A stretch of 64,000 bases of DNA from Parasporobacterium paucivorans DSM 15970 (GTDB taxonomy: Bacteria; Bacillota; Clostridia; Lachnospirales; Lachnospiraceae). How positions within the stretch are numbered: position 1 is the stretch's first letter; each line of letters starts with the position of its first letter. Below, in pieces: positions 26,010-34,594 of the stretch. Both the position numbers and the translations under genes were made by a program. The notes under the pieces were generated by a model. That model had not been told where the DNA came from. It saw nothing but the letters and a program-made list of their open reading frames with translations, and did no database searches. The stretch lies in contig NZ_FQYT01000003.1 of the NCBI RefSeq assembly GCF_900141895.1, positions 1-64,000 of the forward strand. The letters run 5' to 3'.

Positions 26010-26981
26010 TTAATCACCCACCTTGAATTCAATTTTTTCAGTGTTCCCACTGATTTTCAGTATCTTCTGTTTTATTGGCTTAACCATGGAAAGCCCGGTT
26101 ATTCGTTCCCGGCCTCCGACTAAATCCCCGATATTTGCGCTGATTTCTCCGATTGTCATTTGAAGCGACTGGTAATTAAGCAATTCTGCAAAGCGATCTA
26201 GACCAGCTTCTGTTAGGGAGGCCATATCTTCCGCATTGGGATAATCAAATACCGCCACTCTCTCAGCTAGTCCGGAATAATATTTTAGGGAGCCAATTGT
26301 TCCGTCTGCTTGTAGATATAAATGGACAACTTCCCGGGCTGTCAGCTCTCCGGAGCCTAGGCAGATTAGATGATTGATTCCGCATCGATAATCCCGCGTC
26401 AAGAAGTCAATCTGATGGTCCTGACTATATTCCAATGTGTCAGAATAGTCCATGATGGCCACGGCCCCGAGATGGACCAGCATATCCGTTACATCAAAGT
26501 AGATATTCAGCCGGGCCCCCACGGATGCAAGCATCTTTTCCAGCCCAGCCAGCATGGTTGTGTATCGGTCAAACTGATAATTTACGGTAAAGCCACTTAA
26601 TTCCGTATCGGCAATGATTAATCCATCAAATACGGACCCGATCAGCGAAGCCATAACCGTGTTCGCATCCCCTGATACTGTTTTATAAGCAATACCGGCT
26701 GGCGGTTCAATGATTTTCTGGACCAATAACCCGCGCCATGTGTAGCCTTTTAATTTGATTGTGTTGTCCTGCGTATTAACCTTGATATCTTCAATGATTC
26801 CGCCGTATTCCGTGCCATTTGCGTATAGCAGATAGCCATATGTATACGAATTCAAGCCCCAGTCATCCAGGTCGAGTGTGAGCTCAAAATCATTTGTGTT
26901 CCCCAGGTCGATATCCAACGTCTTTGACATATTGAGATAACCAAGCTCCACCTTTTTATCTGTCGCGATTATAAAATCCAT
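26010..26981 (-). CDS. Gp37-like (ReqiPepy6-type) baseplate protein
   Basis: The N-terminus MDFIIATDKKVELGYLNMSKTLDID...FELTLDLDDW and the block YGGIIEDIKVNTQDNTIKLKGYTWRGLL fit the siphovirus ReqiPepy6 Gp37-like family. This family resembles the tail-hub half of tail-associated proteins. It would form the ring below the distal tail protein. The 323 residues match the short hub proteins of this phage type, and no lysozyme domain is fused. Its start overlaps the end of the distal tail gene by 13 bp. Confidence 0.75.
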   Translation of the reverse strand: MDFIIATDKKVELGYLNMSKTLDIDLGNTNDFELTLDLDDWGLNSYTYGYLLYANGTEYGGIIEDIKVNTQDNTIKLKGYTWRGLLVQKIIEPPAGIAYKTVSGDANTVMASLIGSVFDGLIIADTELSGFTVNYQFDRYTTMLAGLEKMLASVGARLNIYFDVTDMLVHLGAVAIMDYSDTLEYSQDHQIDFLTRDYRCGINHLICLGSGELTAREVVHLYLQADGTIGSLKYYSGLAERVAVFDYPNAEDMASLTEAGLDRFAELLNYQSLQMTIGEISANIGDLVGGRERITGLSMVKPIKQKILKISGNTEKIEFKVGD

Positions 26982-27811
26982 TTCGGCTCACTCCTTTCCT
27001 CGTATATCGTTATGTCAATCGCGAAATCCCCGGCCCATGACACAGAATTAACGCCCGGAAGCACCCTTGCAAAGTTGTCATAAGATTTATTCCGATAATT
27101 AAATAGATTGACTTGTCCGCCGGTGCCCTGCGTTTTAATAATCGTCCGCGCTGCCGTGTCAATAGTCAGGTATTCGCCGGCATTTAATACGGTATTCACG
27201 GAATAAGTATTGTTTCCAATAATCACACTGGGATTTGTAATCGGGCCATACATGACAATCCGCGCATCCGAAGCGGCAAAGTGTCCATTGGTTAGGGTTT
27301 TAAGTGTCAGCCCATTCGCATACCTTTGTGCGTACTTGCCCGCGTACCGTTTATTATCGGAAGATATGACGCTCTGGATGGGTAAATTATTACTATTCTC
27401 TGTTTTCCAGAATGGATATTCGGAAATCATGCTTACCGTACAATCAAGAAACGCCTCATCCTTCTCCCAGTCTTTTTTGCTGGACTGGATAAGATAGCAG
27501 GTCATATACTGATCGCCGATATATAACTTGCCCGGCAGCAGGTTTAATACATCCACTTCCGTATATGCATGAAAGTTGTTTAAAGCCTCATAAAAGGCTT
27601 CTTTTGATATAGCCAATACACTGAGGGTCAAGTCCTTTTTCTTCATCCCTCGCTTGAATTTCGTTATCCTGCCACCCATTCCGAGGTCTATACTGTCATA
27701 TTCCCATTCATACTCAAAAAAATCACCCGTCTGCAGATAATAGGGCGATTCCATAAGGTCGATTCTTTGGTTTAAATGATTGATGTAATAAATGTCCTGA
27801 ATGGTAATCAC
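26969..27811 (-). CDS. Distal tail protein (Dit-like)
   Basis: This 280-residue protein with IDLMESPYYLQTGDFFEYEWEYD and LTLSVLAISKEAFYEALNNFHAYTEVD has the architecture of the siphovirus distal tail protein family: an N-terminal hub-binding part and a galectin-like C-terminal half. It connects the tail tube to the baseplate. The start overlaps the tape-measure stop by 4 bases and the hub gene follows, as is standard. Confidence 0.8.
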   Translation of the reverse strand: MITIQDIYYINHLNQRIDLMESPYYLQTGDFFEYEWEYDSIDLGMGGRITKFKRGMKKKDLTLSVLAISKEAFYEALNNFHAYTEVDVLNLLPGKLYIGDQYMTCYLIQSSKKDWEKDEAFLDCTVSMISEYPFWKTENSNNLPIQSVISSDNKRYAGKYAQRYANGLTLKTLTNGHFAASDARIVMYGPITNPSVIIGNNTYSVNTVLNAGEYLTIDTAARTIIKTQGTGGQVNLFNYRNKSYDNFARVLPGVNSVSWAGDFAIDITIYEERSEPKWIL

Positions 27812-29610
27812 CCCCTAGCTACATCGGCAATAACGCGGCCAAATTCCCGGCCATCAACTTTGATTCCCATCCCGCTGATTGCATTCGCCATTACTGTGCC
27901 TAATTTGTTATAGTCCATCGAGTTACTACTGCTTGACGTTGCCGCCATTGTCGTTCCAATTCCGTACACTGCGCCCACACTTCCGACATCAGACTGGATT
28001 CCGTTTACCAGTTTACCCATGCTTCCGCGTATTTTACCGCCGAGATCAGGCGCGTTATCTTCTACACCTACGCCGATACCCAACATTAAGTTTTTACCTA
28101 TCAAGTCACGCATGAGTGTAGAAGGGGAATGGATGCCGAGGAAATCTTTTACAATGTCTACCGCACCGCCCAGGGCTTCCGTAAATGACTTGCCCAGTCC
28201 TTTTGCGGCCGCAACAAACCCATCCTTGATTCCGGTCAAGATATCTCCGCCGATTTTTGCCCAGTCTGTCTGCGCAAGAGCATCCACGATTGCAATAACT
28301 ATATCCGGGATGGCCGCTATAAGTTGCGGAATGGCCTCTGAAAGGCCCTGAATCAGCATGACGATAATATCTATACCCATTCCTATGATTAGCGGCAGGT
28401 TGTCCACTATTGCATTGACAATACTAATTATAATAGTTGGAATTTGCTCTACTAACTGCGGCAAGGCATTCATTATTCCGTTCGCCAGCCCCATCAATAC
28501 GCCCATTCCGGTCTGTATCATCCAGGGGATATTTGATGATAATTGATTGCAAAATTCCAATATTAATGAAAGCGCCATGGCAAATAATTGTGGTGCCATC
28601 TGCGCAATTCCGGTAACAAGAGCGCGCAGCATTCCGAATCCGGCCGTTATTAGTTGAGGGATGTTTTCTGTCAATCCCTGCAGTATCGTATTAATAACCA
28701 GCATCGCCATATCGATGACCATGGGGATATTTTCCGTAATACCCGTCAGGACATCGGTCAGCATAGTACTGCCAGCTTCAATTAATCCCTCCGCGCCGCC
28801 CGTTTTAAATGCTTCTGTTAATTTCGCCACTGCATCAATTGCAGCAGGTAAAATACTGCCCGTAAGTCCCGCCTGAATTCCCTCAGTCAGAGACCCGACT
28901 AATTGGAGTGCATTATCTTTCAATGTGGATAGCTTACCCGCGAATGTTTCGGACTGTGCCGCCATGGACCCAAAGTATTTACCACCTGCAGCCGTGCTTC
29001 TCTCCATGGATGCCGTTATTTCATCAACCGATATCGTTCCCTCGCTAATCCGGTCATACAGACTGGCCATACTCTCGCCGGTTGATTGCGATATTTCCAT
29101 AAGTGGATTATATCCGGATTCAATCATTTGCTTGATATCTTCTAATGATACCTTGCCCGCACTGGACATCTGACCGTAAGCCGTCGCGATCCGCGTCATC
29201 TTCTCGGAGCTGCCCTGGCTAATATCGCCCAACATCATCATCTGTTCGATAGCACCATCAGCCGTGAAGCCGTAATTCATTAATAATTGTGTGGTGTCTG
29301 CTAAATCCGTTAATTCAAACGGAGTAGATGCCCCTAATTCCTTCAATTTGTCAATAACTTCCGTGGCCTTTTCAGCGCTTCCAGTCATTACGGCAAAGGA
29401 TGTTTCATACGTTTCAATTTGACTGTTATATTTAACACCTATAACCGCACCGGCACCCATTGCGGCGGCTACTGCGGCTACTGCGGCGGCGGCGGCTGTC
29501 AATCCGGCAGAAGCTAGCCCTGCGGCCTTTCCTCCGGTATCGTTCAACCCCTTCTTTAAGCCGGAATCATCCAGTTCGGTACCAATCTTTATTGTTCCAT
29601 CACTGGCCAT
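27808..29610 (-). CDS. Tail tape measure protein (short, 600 aa)
   Basis: The N-terminal third contains the tape-measure signature about Lys-Leu and QMMMLGDISQGSSEKMTRIATAYGQMSSAGKVSLEDIKQMIESGYNPL (shared part of TIGR02675-type domains). An Ala/Gly-rich helix is at 28-62. Residues 230-470 are repeated amphipathic and hydrophobic segments of the IPQLI/LPQLV type that line the tube. The C-terminus holds FLGIHSPSTLMRDLIGKNLMLGIGVG. It sets the tail length: 600 residues imply a tail near 90 nm by the usual 0.15 nm per residue rule. No peptidase domain is fused. Confidence 0.9.
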   Translation of the reverse strand: MASDGTIKIGTELDDSGLKKGLNDTGGKAAGLASAGLTAAAAAVAAVAAAMGAGAVIGVKYNSQIETYETSFAVMTGSAEKATEVIDKLKELGASTPFELTDLADTTQLLMNYGFTADGAIEQMMMLGDISQGSSEKMTRIATAYGQMSSAGKVSLEDIKQMIESGYNPLMEISQSTGESMASLYDRISEGTISVDEITASMERSTAAGGKYFGSMAAQSETFAGKLSTLKDNALQLVGSLTEGIQAGLTGSILPAAIDAVAKLTEAFKTGGAEGLIEAGSTMLTDVLTGITENIPMVIDMAMLVINTILQGLTENIPQLITAGFGMLRALVTGIAQMAPQLFAMALSLILEFCNQLSSNIPWMIQTGMGVLMGLANGIMNALPQLVEQIPTIIISIVNAIVDNLPLIIGMGIDIIVMLIQGLSEAIPQLIAAIPDIVIAIVDALAQTDWAKIGGDILTGIKDGFVAAAKGLGKSFTEALGGAVDIVKDFLGIHSPSTLMRDLIGKNLMLGIGVGVEDNAPDLGGKIRGSMGKLVNGIQSDVGSVGAVYGIGTTMAATSSSSNSMDYNKLGTVMANAISGMGIKVDGREFGRVIADVARG

Positions 29611-29656
29611 TTTGTTTCATCACCTGCCTTATATATGGAATAAGGGATGCCCGCAA

Positions 29657-30274
29657 TTAAGCAGACACCCCCTTGAATCTTTTCTGGACATAATCAAGCA
29701 TCATCCGGTCACGTTTCGCCAGTGCCAGCTTGCTGTCCACTTTTATTTCACTATCAATGGCATATTGTTTTTTCATATCGGAATAGAATTTCTTTTGTGC
29801 TTTGCTCATGCCGGCCGTGTCGATAGAGCGATACCCCATGATTTTACAAAGTTTATGTTCTTCGGATAATCCATCAAACATGGCTTTAAACTTCCACCAG
29901 TGTAGGTCATTGCCCGGTATCTGGTTTAAATCAATGCCGTACTGGGTTAGGAAGGCGGCATAAAAAAAAGCGGCGTCCTGCTCAAAGTCATAACACCGCC
30001 GCACCGTCTTCTTCGTGGGCTTGTCTGCGCTGTTTTCCGCCTCATTTCCGCATCTGTAAAACCATAACAGGGTTTCTATCGCCTCCGGGATATCGTGCGG
30101 AATATCGCCCTTAAAAAAGATATTCAAGGCATTGGCCGTCTTCTCCTGTTCCGTAAGTTTCCGGTCAAAGATACACATTTCAATCAATATAAATGCCCTA
30201 AATCCATATTCAACCGGATACCCCGCATCCTTAACCATGACACTCTCCGGCAAGGCATCAATTAAGATATTCAT
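29657..30274 (-). CDS. Bacteriophage Gp15-like protein (tail assembly)
   Basis: This 205-residue protein carries the Gp15-family pattern: AFILIEMCIFD near the start, then ALNIFFKGDIPHDIPEAIETLLWFYRCG, then RCYDFEQDAAFFYAAFLTQYGIDL and LHWWKFKAMFDGL. The family is always found just before the tape measure gene and is thought to be the second tail-assembly chaperone. Its ATG overlaps the preceding stop by one base (TAATG). I saw no slippery sequence at that junction. Confidence 0.85.
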   Translation of the reverse strand: MNILIDALPESVMVKDAGYPVEYGFRAFILIEMCIFDRKLTEQEKTANALNIFFKGDIPHDIPEAIETLLWFYRCGNEAENSADKPTKKTVRRCYDFEQDAAFFYAAFLTQYGIDLNQIPGNDLHWWKFKAMFDGLSEEHKLCKIMGYRSIDTAGMSKAQKKFYSDMKKQYAIDSEIKVDSKLALAKRDRMMLDYVQKRFKGVSA

Positions 30275-30579
30275 TACCTTAACCGTTTAGGGTTATATTT
30301 GGCGGAAATCGTGTCTTTTTGGCGCTTTACTTCGTCGAGTAGCTGATAATAACAGTCCTGCGCCTTTGTGTAGCTCGTTACTCCATCCAACACCTTAACC
30401 CCAGTCGCATCTTCAAAGAAATCCGCAAGCATTTTGACGGAACCCTTGATAAAGGCCGAACCTTTCAGTTCAGACAGCCCCTTCTCGGTTTCTCCCATCT
30501 TATCAATTGCCTGCTCAAACTTCTCCATGTGCAGATAATCTGTCGAATCAAATTCAAACTCTATGCCATTGATGTTCAT
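30274..30579 (-). CDS. Tail assembly chaperone-like protein (DUF6673-like, 101 aa)
   Basis: The small protein starts MNINGIEFEFDSTDYLHMEKFEQAID and continues helical to YYQLLDEVKRQKDTISAKYNPKRLR. Position and size, between the tail tube and Gp15, fit the first tail-assembly chaperone. The one-base overlap with Gp15 suggests coupled translation rather than frameshifting. The family name is from memory and uncertain. Confidence 0.65.
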   Translation of the reverse strand: MNINGIEFEFDSTDYLHMEKFEQAIDKMGETEKGLSELKGSAFIKGSVKMLADFFEDATGVKVLDGVTSYTKAQDCYYQLLDEVKRQKDTISAKYNPKRLR

Positions 30580-30602
30580 ATATTATTTCTCCTTAATTGT
30601 TG

Positions 30603-31103
30603 TTAAGCTGCAGCATATGTGTAAGCTACTGGTTCTGCACCTACTTTTTTCAGTTCAATGTCGATGGATGAGCTTTCTCCGGACTTTCCAGCACTATCCG
30701 AATTGACAATAATGGTAATCTGTCCTTTTTCGCCTTTTCCGGTCAGGATGTTAAAATAAACATAATTGGTAATGGCGGCCTGTCCGGTTGCGCCAACTGT
30801 TCCGATAAGGAAGTCCTGTGCGTCGTCTCCGATATACCTATCCCCTGTCAACTTGAAACTTCTCTGCGATCCAGTCTTTAATGTGCTCTTTCCGTCACGA
30901 ATAAACTGTTTTTCTACGGTAACTGGATTCATTTGTGCATCTAATCCCTCAACACCCATCTGTACCACTCCATAAGCCGTAACGGCAGTAGGTGTGACGG
31001 CGTCCGGCGCTAAATCAATCGCAAATACATAATCATCATTAGTCACCCAGCCCTCAAACGCGGCGTCAGGTGTAATGCCTGTCATTAGTGTGCTTAATAC
31101 CAT
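30603..31103 (-). CDS. Major tail tube protein
   Basis: This 166-residue beta-rich protein (DYVFAIDLAPDAVTPTAVTAYGVVQMGVEGLDAQMNPVT, then FIRDGKSTLKTGSQRSFKLTGDR) fits phage tail tube proteins, which polymerise into the tail shaft. It comes between the tail terminator and chaperone genes, as expected. The ATG at 31103 has AGAGGGG upstream; a second ATG at 31085 is possible. Confidence 0.75.
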   Translation of the reverse strand: MVLSTLMTGITPDAAFEGWVTNDDYVFAIDLAPDAVTPTAVTAYGVVQMGVEGLDAQMNPVTVEKQFIRDGKSTLKTGSQRSFKLTGDRYIGDDAQDFLIGTVGATGQAAITNYVYFNILTGKGEKGQITIIVNSDSAGKSGESSSIDIELKKVGAEPVAYTYAAA

Positions 31104-31121
31104 GTGTCAATACCCCTCTTT

Positions 31122-31553
31122 CTATTTTGCTTCGTAATATGTTACTTTACACTGCAGCATATACTGTGCTACGGTGCCTGATTCATCTATCCCGGATAAA
31201 TTAGGCATATTCTGCATGGATTCAATTCTTGTCACATTGCAGGACGTGCCGAAGTCCGGGTAGTTCTTTGCTTTGTTCTGTTCGTCAATCCAGTCCTGGA
31301 AGCCTTGCGCCATTTCCATAGCCAGCATATTGACATCGTCGTTATCTACCGAATATGGCTTCTGGATTAATATGGCGAAACCGTATTCCCGGATCGCGCC
31401 GCTCAAATATCTTTTGATATCCTTATTGGCGTATTGCGTAAGAAATGAAATACTCTCCACCTCTGGACGCCCGACATTGAAATCAAGGACCCGCCCGGCA
31501 ATAGTGGTAACGTGGTCCTGCAGATACGTCTGCATGGCTTCATGCTTACTCAT
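31122..31553 (-). CDS. Minor capsid / tail terminator-like protein
   Basis: The 143-residue sequence (MSKHEAMQTYLQDHVTTIAG..., with VESISFLTQYANKDIKRYL and a mid AMEMAQGFQDWIDEQN) is like the third of the three small 'minor capsid' proteins that follow N4-gp56-type capsid genes in Firmicutes phages. By position it should be the tail terminator at the head-tail joint. Start and stop abut its neighbours. Confidence 0.65.
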   Translation of the reverse strand: MSKHEAMQTYLQDHVTTIAGRVLDFNVGRPEVESISFLTQYANKDIKRYLSGAIREYGFAILIQKPYSVDNDDVNMLAMEMAQGFQDWIDEQNKAKNYPDFGTSCNVTRIESMQNMPNLSGIDESGTVAQYMLQCKVTYYEAK

Positions 31554-31554
31554 A

Positions 31555-31980
31555 TCACACCTTCTTCTTGATGTAGTTCTGTATAGCCGTTTCTAAATCC
31601 TTACCGCGCGCTGACTTCATGGCTTTATCCCAGTGAGATGTCGCTAATGGATGGCGAAATTTACTGTATTGGAGATTCTTACCGGTCACAATCTTTGATT
31701 CGTTCTTGTTGGCCCAGGCACTTCCGCTTGTTACGCCAACCATGACTTTGCCATAATACTGGAATCGGGCATATGGCCCCGGATATTCAATAATCCCCTT
31801 GCCACCATCAACATAAGCCTTTGCTCCCCTGGACATAACCAGAGAATCCGCAGGAGTATATGGCTCCATGAGTTTTTTTGCCTCACTTGCCATAAATAAC
31901 TGCGTTTTGTCGCCTCCGGTTGTAAAATTGGAAATAGTGCTTATCGGTTTATTCCACGAAAATGATGTTTTTATCCCCAT
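31555..31980 (-). CDS. Minor capsid protein, head-tail joining (141 aa)
   Basis: Reading from the ATG at 31980, directly after the preceding stop, the protein begins MGIKTSFSWNKPISTISNF. It contains KAYVDGGKGIIEYPGPYARFQYYGKVMVG and a basic end FRHPLATSHWDKAMKSARGKDLETAIQNYIKK, as in the second small minor capsid protein of this module. The frame is open up to 32055, but that would overlap the neighbour by 74 bp without a ribosome site. It is probably a neck protein. Confidence 0.7.
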   Translation of the reverse strand: MGIKTSFSWNKPISTISNFTTGGDKTQLFMASEAKKLMEPYTPADSLVMSRGAKAYVDGGKGIIEYPGPYARFQYYGKVMVGVTSGSAWANKNESKIVTGKNLQYSKFRHPLATSHWDKAMKSARGKDLETAIQNYIKKKV

Positions 31981-31981
31981 A

Positions 31982-32401
31982 CTACACACCATTAACCCGG
32001 TAATGCCCGCCCACCATCCGTGAGTTGTCGCTAAATGATTTGATACGGAAGGCATCCGGTTTATATTTAGTCAATAAGTTGGTTGCCGTGTTTGGGCTGG
32101 TGGCGGTCACGGTGTCCGATACCTCCCCGAGAACTATAATGTCATCCACCCCAAGAGTAAAATGCCCCGCCTTGTCGTCCATAGCTTCCCACGATTCCCG
32201 GTTGGCATAATTACCACTTTCCGGGATCCGCAGGATGTAGCTGCTTGCCATGGTTAAAATGTTGGAGCCTGTTACCGTTTGGACTATGGAAGATTTATAA
32301 AATACATTATGGAGCACCGTTCTAAACCACGTTTCCGTGCTGTTTAAAGCCTTATAGCGGTTGTAAATCGTTACCGTATCGATATAACTAGGATTAGGCA
32401 T
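31982..32401 (-). CDS. Head closure / DUF6751-like phage protein
   Basis: The 139 residues (MPNPSYIDTVTIYNRYKALN..., LRIPESGNYANRESW, FTLGVDDIIVLGEVSD) match the DUF6751-like protein that occupies the head-closure position in this type of neck module. It is expected to close the portal channel and dock the tail. It starts 1 bp after the connector gene. Confidence 0.65.
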   Translation of the reverse strand: MPNPSYIDTVTIYNRYKALNSTETWFRTVLHNVFYKSSIVQTVTGSNILTMASSYILRIPESGNYANRESWEAMDDKAGHFTLGVDDIIVLGEVSDTVTATSPNTATNLLTKYKPDAFRIKSFSDNSRMVGGHYRVNGV

Positions 32402-32402
32402 A

Positions 32403-32765
32403 TTAAAACCCCCTATAGAGCAGATTCGTGTCGTAAAGATATTCTATCATTACGGCTTCAATCCGGGAATTCACGGCATCTTCAGTCATTTCTGCATCGT
32501 TGAATGTTCCGCTTTCCCCATCATTACTGTACGACTTCAAAATCATGCCACTTGCACCTTTTAGCGATTCATACTGATAAAGGATATCTGCTATTTCGCA
32601 GGCGCATAGCTTCACGCTTTCCGCATAGCTGGCAGTTATGATAATGTTGCCCAGTGTCCGCATATTCAGCCGATTTTCAGCCTTGCGTGCCCACTTTGAA
32701 AAGACGGCTTCGGGAATGGAGCCGCCGTATGTCGTAAAATAATACTCATAATCAATAAATGCCAT
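32403..32765 (-). CDS. Head-tail connector (Gp6-like adaptor)
   Basis: The sequence MAFIDYEYYFTTYGGSIPEAVFSKWARKAENRLNMRTLGNI with a long acidic helix typical of gp6/gp15-like adaptors is encoded directly behind the capsid gene. Such adaptors sit under the portal ring. Length (120 aa) is normal. Confidence 0.75.
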   Translation of the reverse strand: MAFIDYEYYFTTYGGSIPEAVFSKWARKAENRLNMRTLGNIIITASYAESVKLCACEIADILYQYESLKGASGMILKSYSNDGESGTFNDAEMTEDAVNSRIEAVMIEYLYDTNLLYRGF

Positions 32766-32783
32766 TCCCTACTACCCCCTTAA

Positions 32784-33896
32784 TTAAGATAATTTGATAT
32801 CAGCAGTTGCAAGGGTTACATAACCAACTTTTACGGCCAGACCGGTGCTTGCATCAAACTCAACAACTTCGATGATGTCGCCTACTGCGCAAGTTCCGAT
32901 TGTTTTAGCTGCACCGGAGGTCATTGCTGTGCCGGCATAAGTTGCTGTAGCCAGTCCGTAAGTTACTCTGGTAGCTGGATTCTTTTTGTATGCCAGAGTG
33001 TTGGAACCTTCTGCGGTTACTGTCAGTTTTGTATCGCCTACTGCCACTGTACCGATTGCTACAGTAATAGCAATGGAGCCGGGGCTGTATACCGCACGGA
33101 TAGCTGCGCTTCTCAATACCTTGTGTCCATAAACATCACGGCCCTGTACTGCGGATGCGCCGATAAATGTACCGGAACCGGAAAGGTCCTGGATGTGTAC
33201 TGGTACGGCAAATTCCTCTGCTCTGGTAGCAAAACGAGGATGGCCAGCGATCATGGAAAGGTTTGCGGTTGTATCGTTCCATTCGATTACATTGAAGTTA
33301 GCGATCTTGCCAACTACACCGGATTCTTTTACTTCATCGCCAAGAGAAGATGCAGAAATGAACTCAGGGCTTTTCAGGACAAGCGCCATGGAATCAGGAG
33401 TTACAAGCAGATATCTCTTGCCATCATTAGGGATGTTTGCCTTGCTCATGGCTGTGCGGATATCCACGATTTTTCCGTAAATATTGGTGTTGTCGAGTGC
33501 AGATTCATTCACTACGGTTGCGCCTGCCACAAGAGTGGTTGCTCCGTCTGTATCAATCTGAGCGGCAAGGGAATAACCAGCGGAATCAAGACGATCTGCA
33601 ACTAAATTATCAGGTACGCTTGCTGCATCGTATCCGTCGATAATCTCATTAACTGCTTTGTCTTTGTTGATAACGAGTGTTTCGTAAGACGTAGAACCGG
33701 CAGCGCCCGTGATTCCGGCTGCTTTATCATAATCCGATACAGCAACTTCGGTATCTCTTACCGGGATTTTTACGGAACCGGCAGCAGGGCTACCCTCATA
33801 ATCATTGTTGAATACAACTCCATCTTTCAATACGAGTTCTTTTCTTACTTTTGCCTTTACCATTTTGGAATATCTTTCCTGTGCTGTATGTGCCAT
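32784..33896 (-). CDS. Major capsid protein (N4-gp56 family)
   Basis: This 370-residue protein opens MAHTAQERYSKMVKAKVRKELV and has GSVKIPVRDTEVAVSDYDKA and NEIIDGYDAASVPDNLVADRLDSAGYSLAAQIDTDG. These match the N4-gp56-like branch of HK97-fold capsid proteins. The C-terminal ~80 residues (SIAITVAIGTVAVGDTKLTV...) look like an added Ig-like or surface domain. It follows the scaffold gene by 21 bp. No prohead protease gene is visible, consistent with a separate scaffold. Confidence 0.85.
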   Translation of the reverse strand: MAHTAQERYSKMVKAKVRKELVLKDGVVFNNDYEGSPAAGSVKIPVRDTEVAVSDYDKAAGITGAAGSTSYETLVINKDKAVNEIIDGYDAASVPDNLVADRLDSAGYSLAAQIDTDGATTLVAGATVVNESALDNTNIYGKIVDIRTAMSKANIPNDGKRYLLVTPDSMALVLKSPEFISASSLGDEVKESGVVGKIANFNVIEWNDTTANLSMIAGHPRFATRAEEFAVPVHIQDLSGSGTFIGASAVQGRDVYGHKVLRSAAIRAVYSPGSIAITVAIGTVAVGDTKLTVTAEGSNTLAYKKNPATRVTYGLATATYAGTAMTSGAAKTIGTCAVGDIIEVVEFDASTGLAVKVGYVTLATADIKLS

Positions 33897-33917
33897 TTTT
33901 ATTACCTCTCTCTATTC

Positions 33918-34475
33918 TTATAATTTTATGCCGGGATTACGCTTTAAAAACGCTTCCTCGACTGGGTCAACTTTGTTTGATTTGCCTTTTTGACGCTCAC
34001 CCCAAGAACCTTTACTGCCTTCCGATTCTTCATCGTCACTGTCTGCCTTATAACCTTTTTGGAATACTGGAAACTTCTTGACTACCTTTTCGATAGCTTC
34101 ATCCATGTCCGTATCCTCATCAACATAGGCTTTCGCCAGGGCAATGGCTTCTTTGGTGTACTCTTTGGCGATATCGTGGTCATAGCACAATACCTTTTCT
34201 TCGAGTGCGGTCAGCTTCTTGTTTTCTTCGGTGCCTTTGTCTGCAGGTTTGTCCTCTGGCTTATCGGATTCCGGTTTCTTCTCTGCCTTTTTCTTCTCGC
34301 GTGCCAGCCTGTCCCTTACGGCCTTATCGATATCTGCCTGTGTAAACTTCTTTTCCGACTGTTCATCTTCCTGATCGCCGTCATCAGTACCCCCGGCGCC
34401 CTCGCCGTCTTTGTTGTCCGTGTCTTCTGCAAAAAACTGTAACTTATACTTCATTAACTGATTCATTTCTTTCAT
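33918..34475 (-). CDS. Phage scaffolding protein (DUF4355/GP20-like)
   Basis: From the ATG at 34475 (GGGAGG 6 nt upstream) the protein reads MKEMNQLMKYKLQFFAEDT. It is followed by a Gly/Asp/Glu-rich linker, a helical charged middle (KKFTQADIDKAVRDRLAREKKKAEKK) and a basic tail ending FLKRNPGIKL. This is the form of DUF4355-type scaffolds that guide capsid assembly. It lies immediately before the capsid gene. The frame is open to 34544 but without support. Confidence 0.8.
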   Translation of the reverse strand: MKEMNQLMKYKLQFFAEDTDNKDGEGAGGTDDGDQEDEQSEKKFTQADIDKAVRDRLAREKKKAEKKPESDKPEDKPADKGTEENKKLTALEEKVLCYDHDIAKEYTKEAIALAKAYVDEDTDMDEAIEKVVKKFPVFQKGYKADSDDEESEGSKGSWGERQKGKSNKVDPVEEAFLKRNPGIKL

Positions 34476-34594
34476 GTGATTCCTCCCGTAAGGCCGTCGC
34501 CGATTTCCGTGCAGTTTAATGTCGCCAAGCACGTTTATGGACACAAAAAGAGGACGCTTTTACACGTCCTTGATGCAGATAATAGGATCACCTC

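Noticed and set aside
30260-30290. Programmed frameshift between the two tail-assembly chaperone genes
   Set aside because: The genes join by a simple TAATG overlap and no slippery heptamer is seen at the junction.
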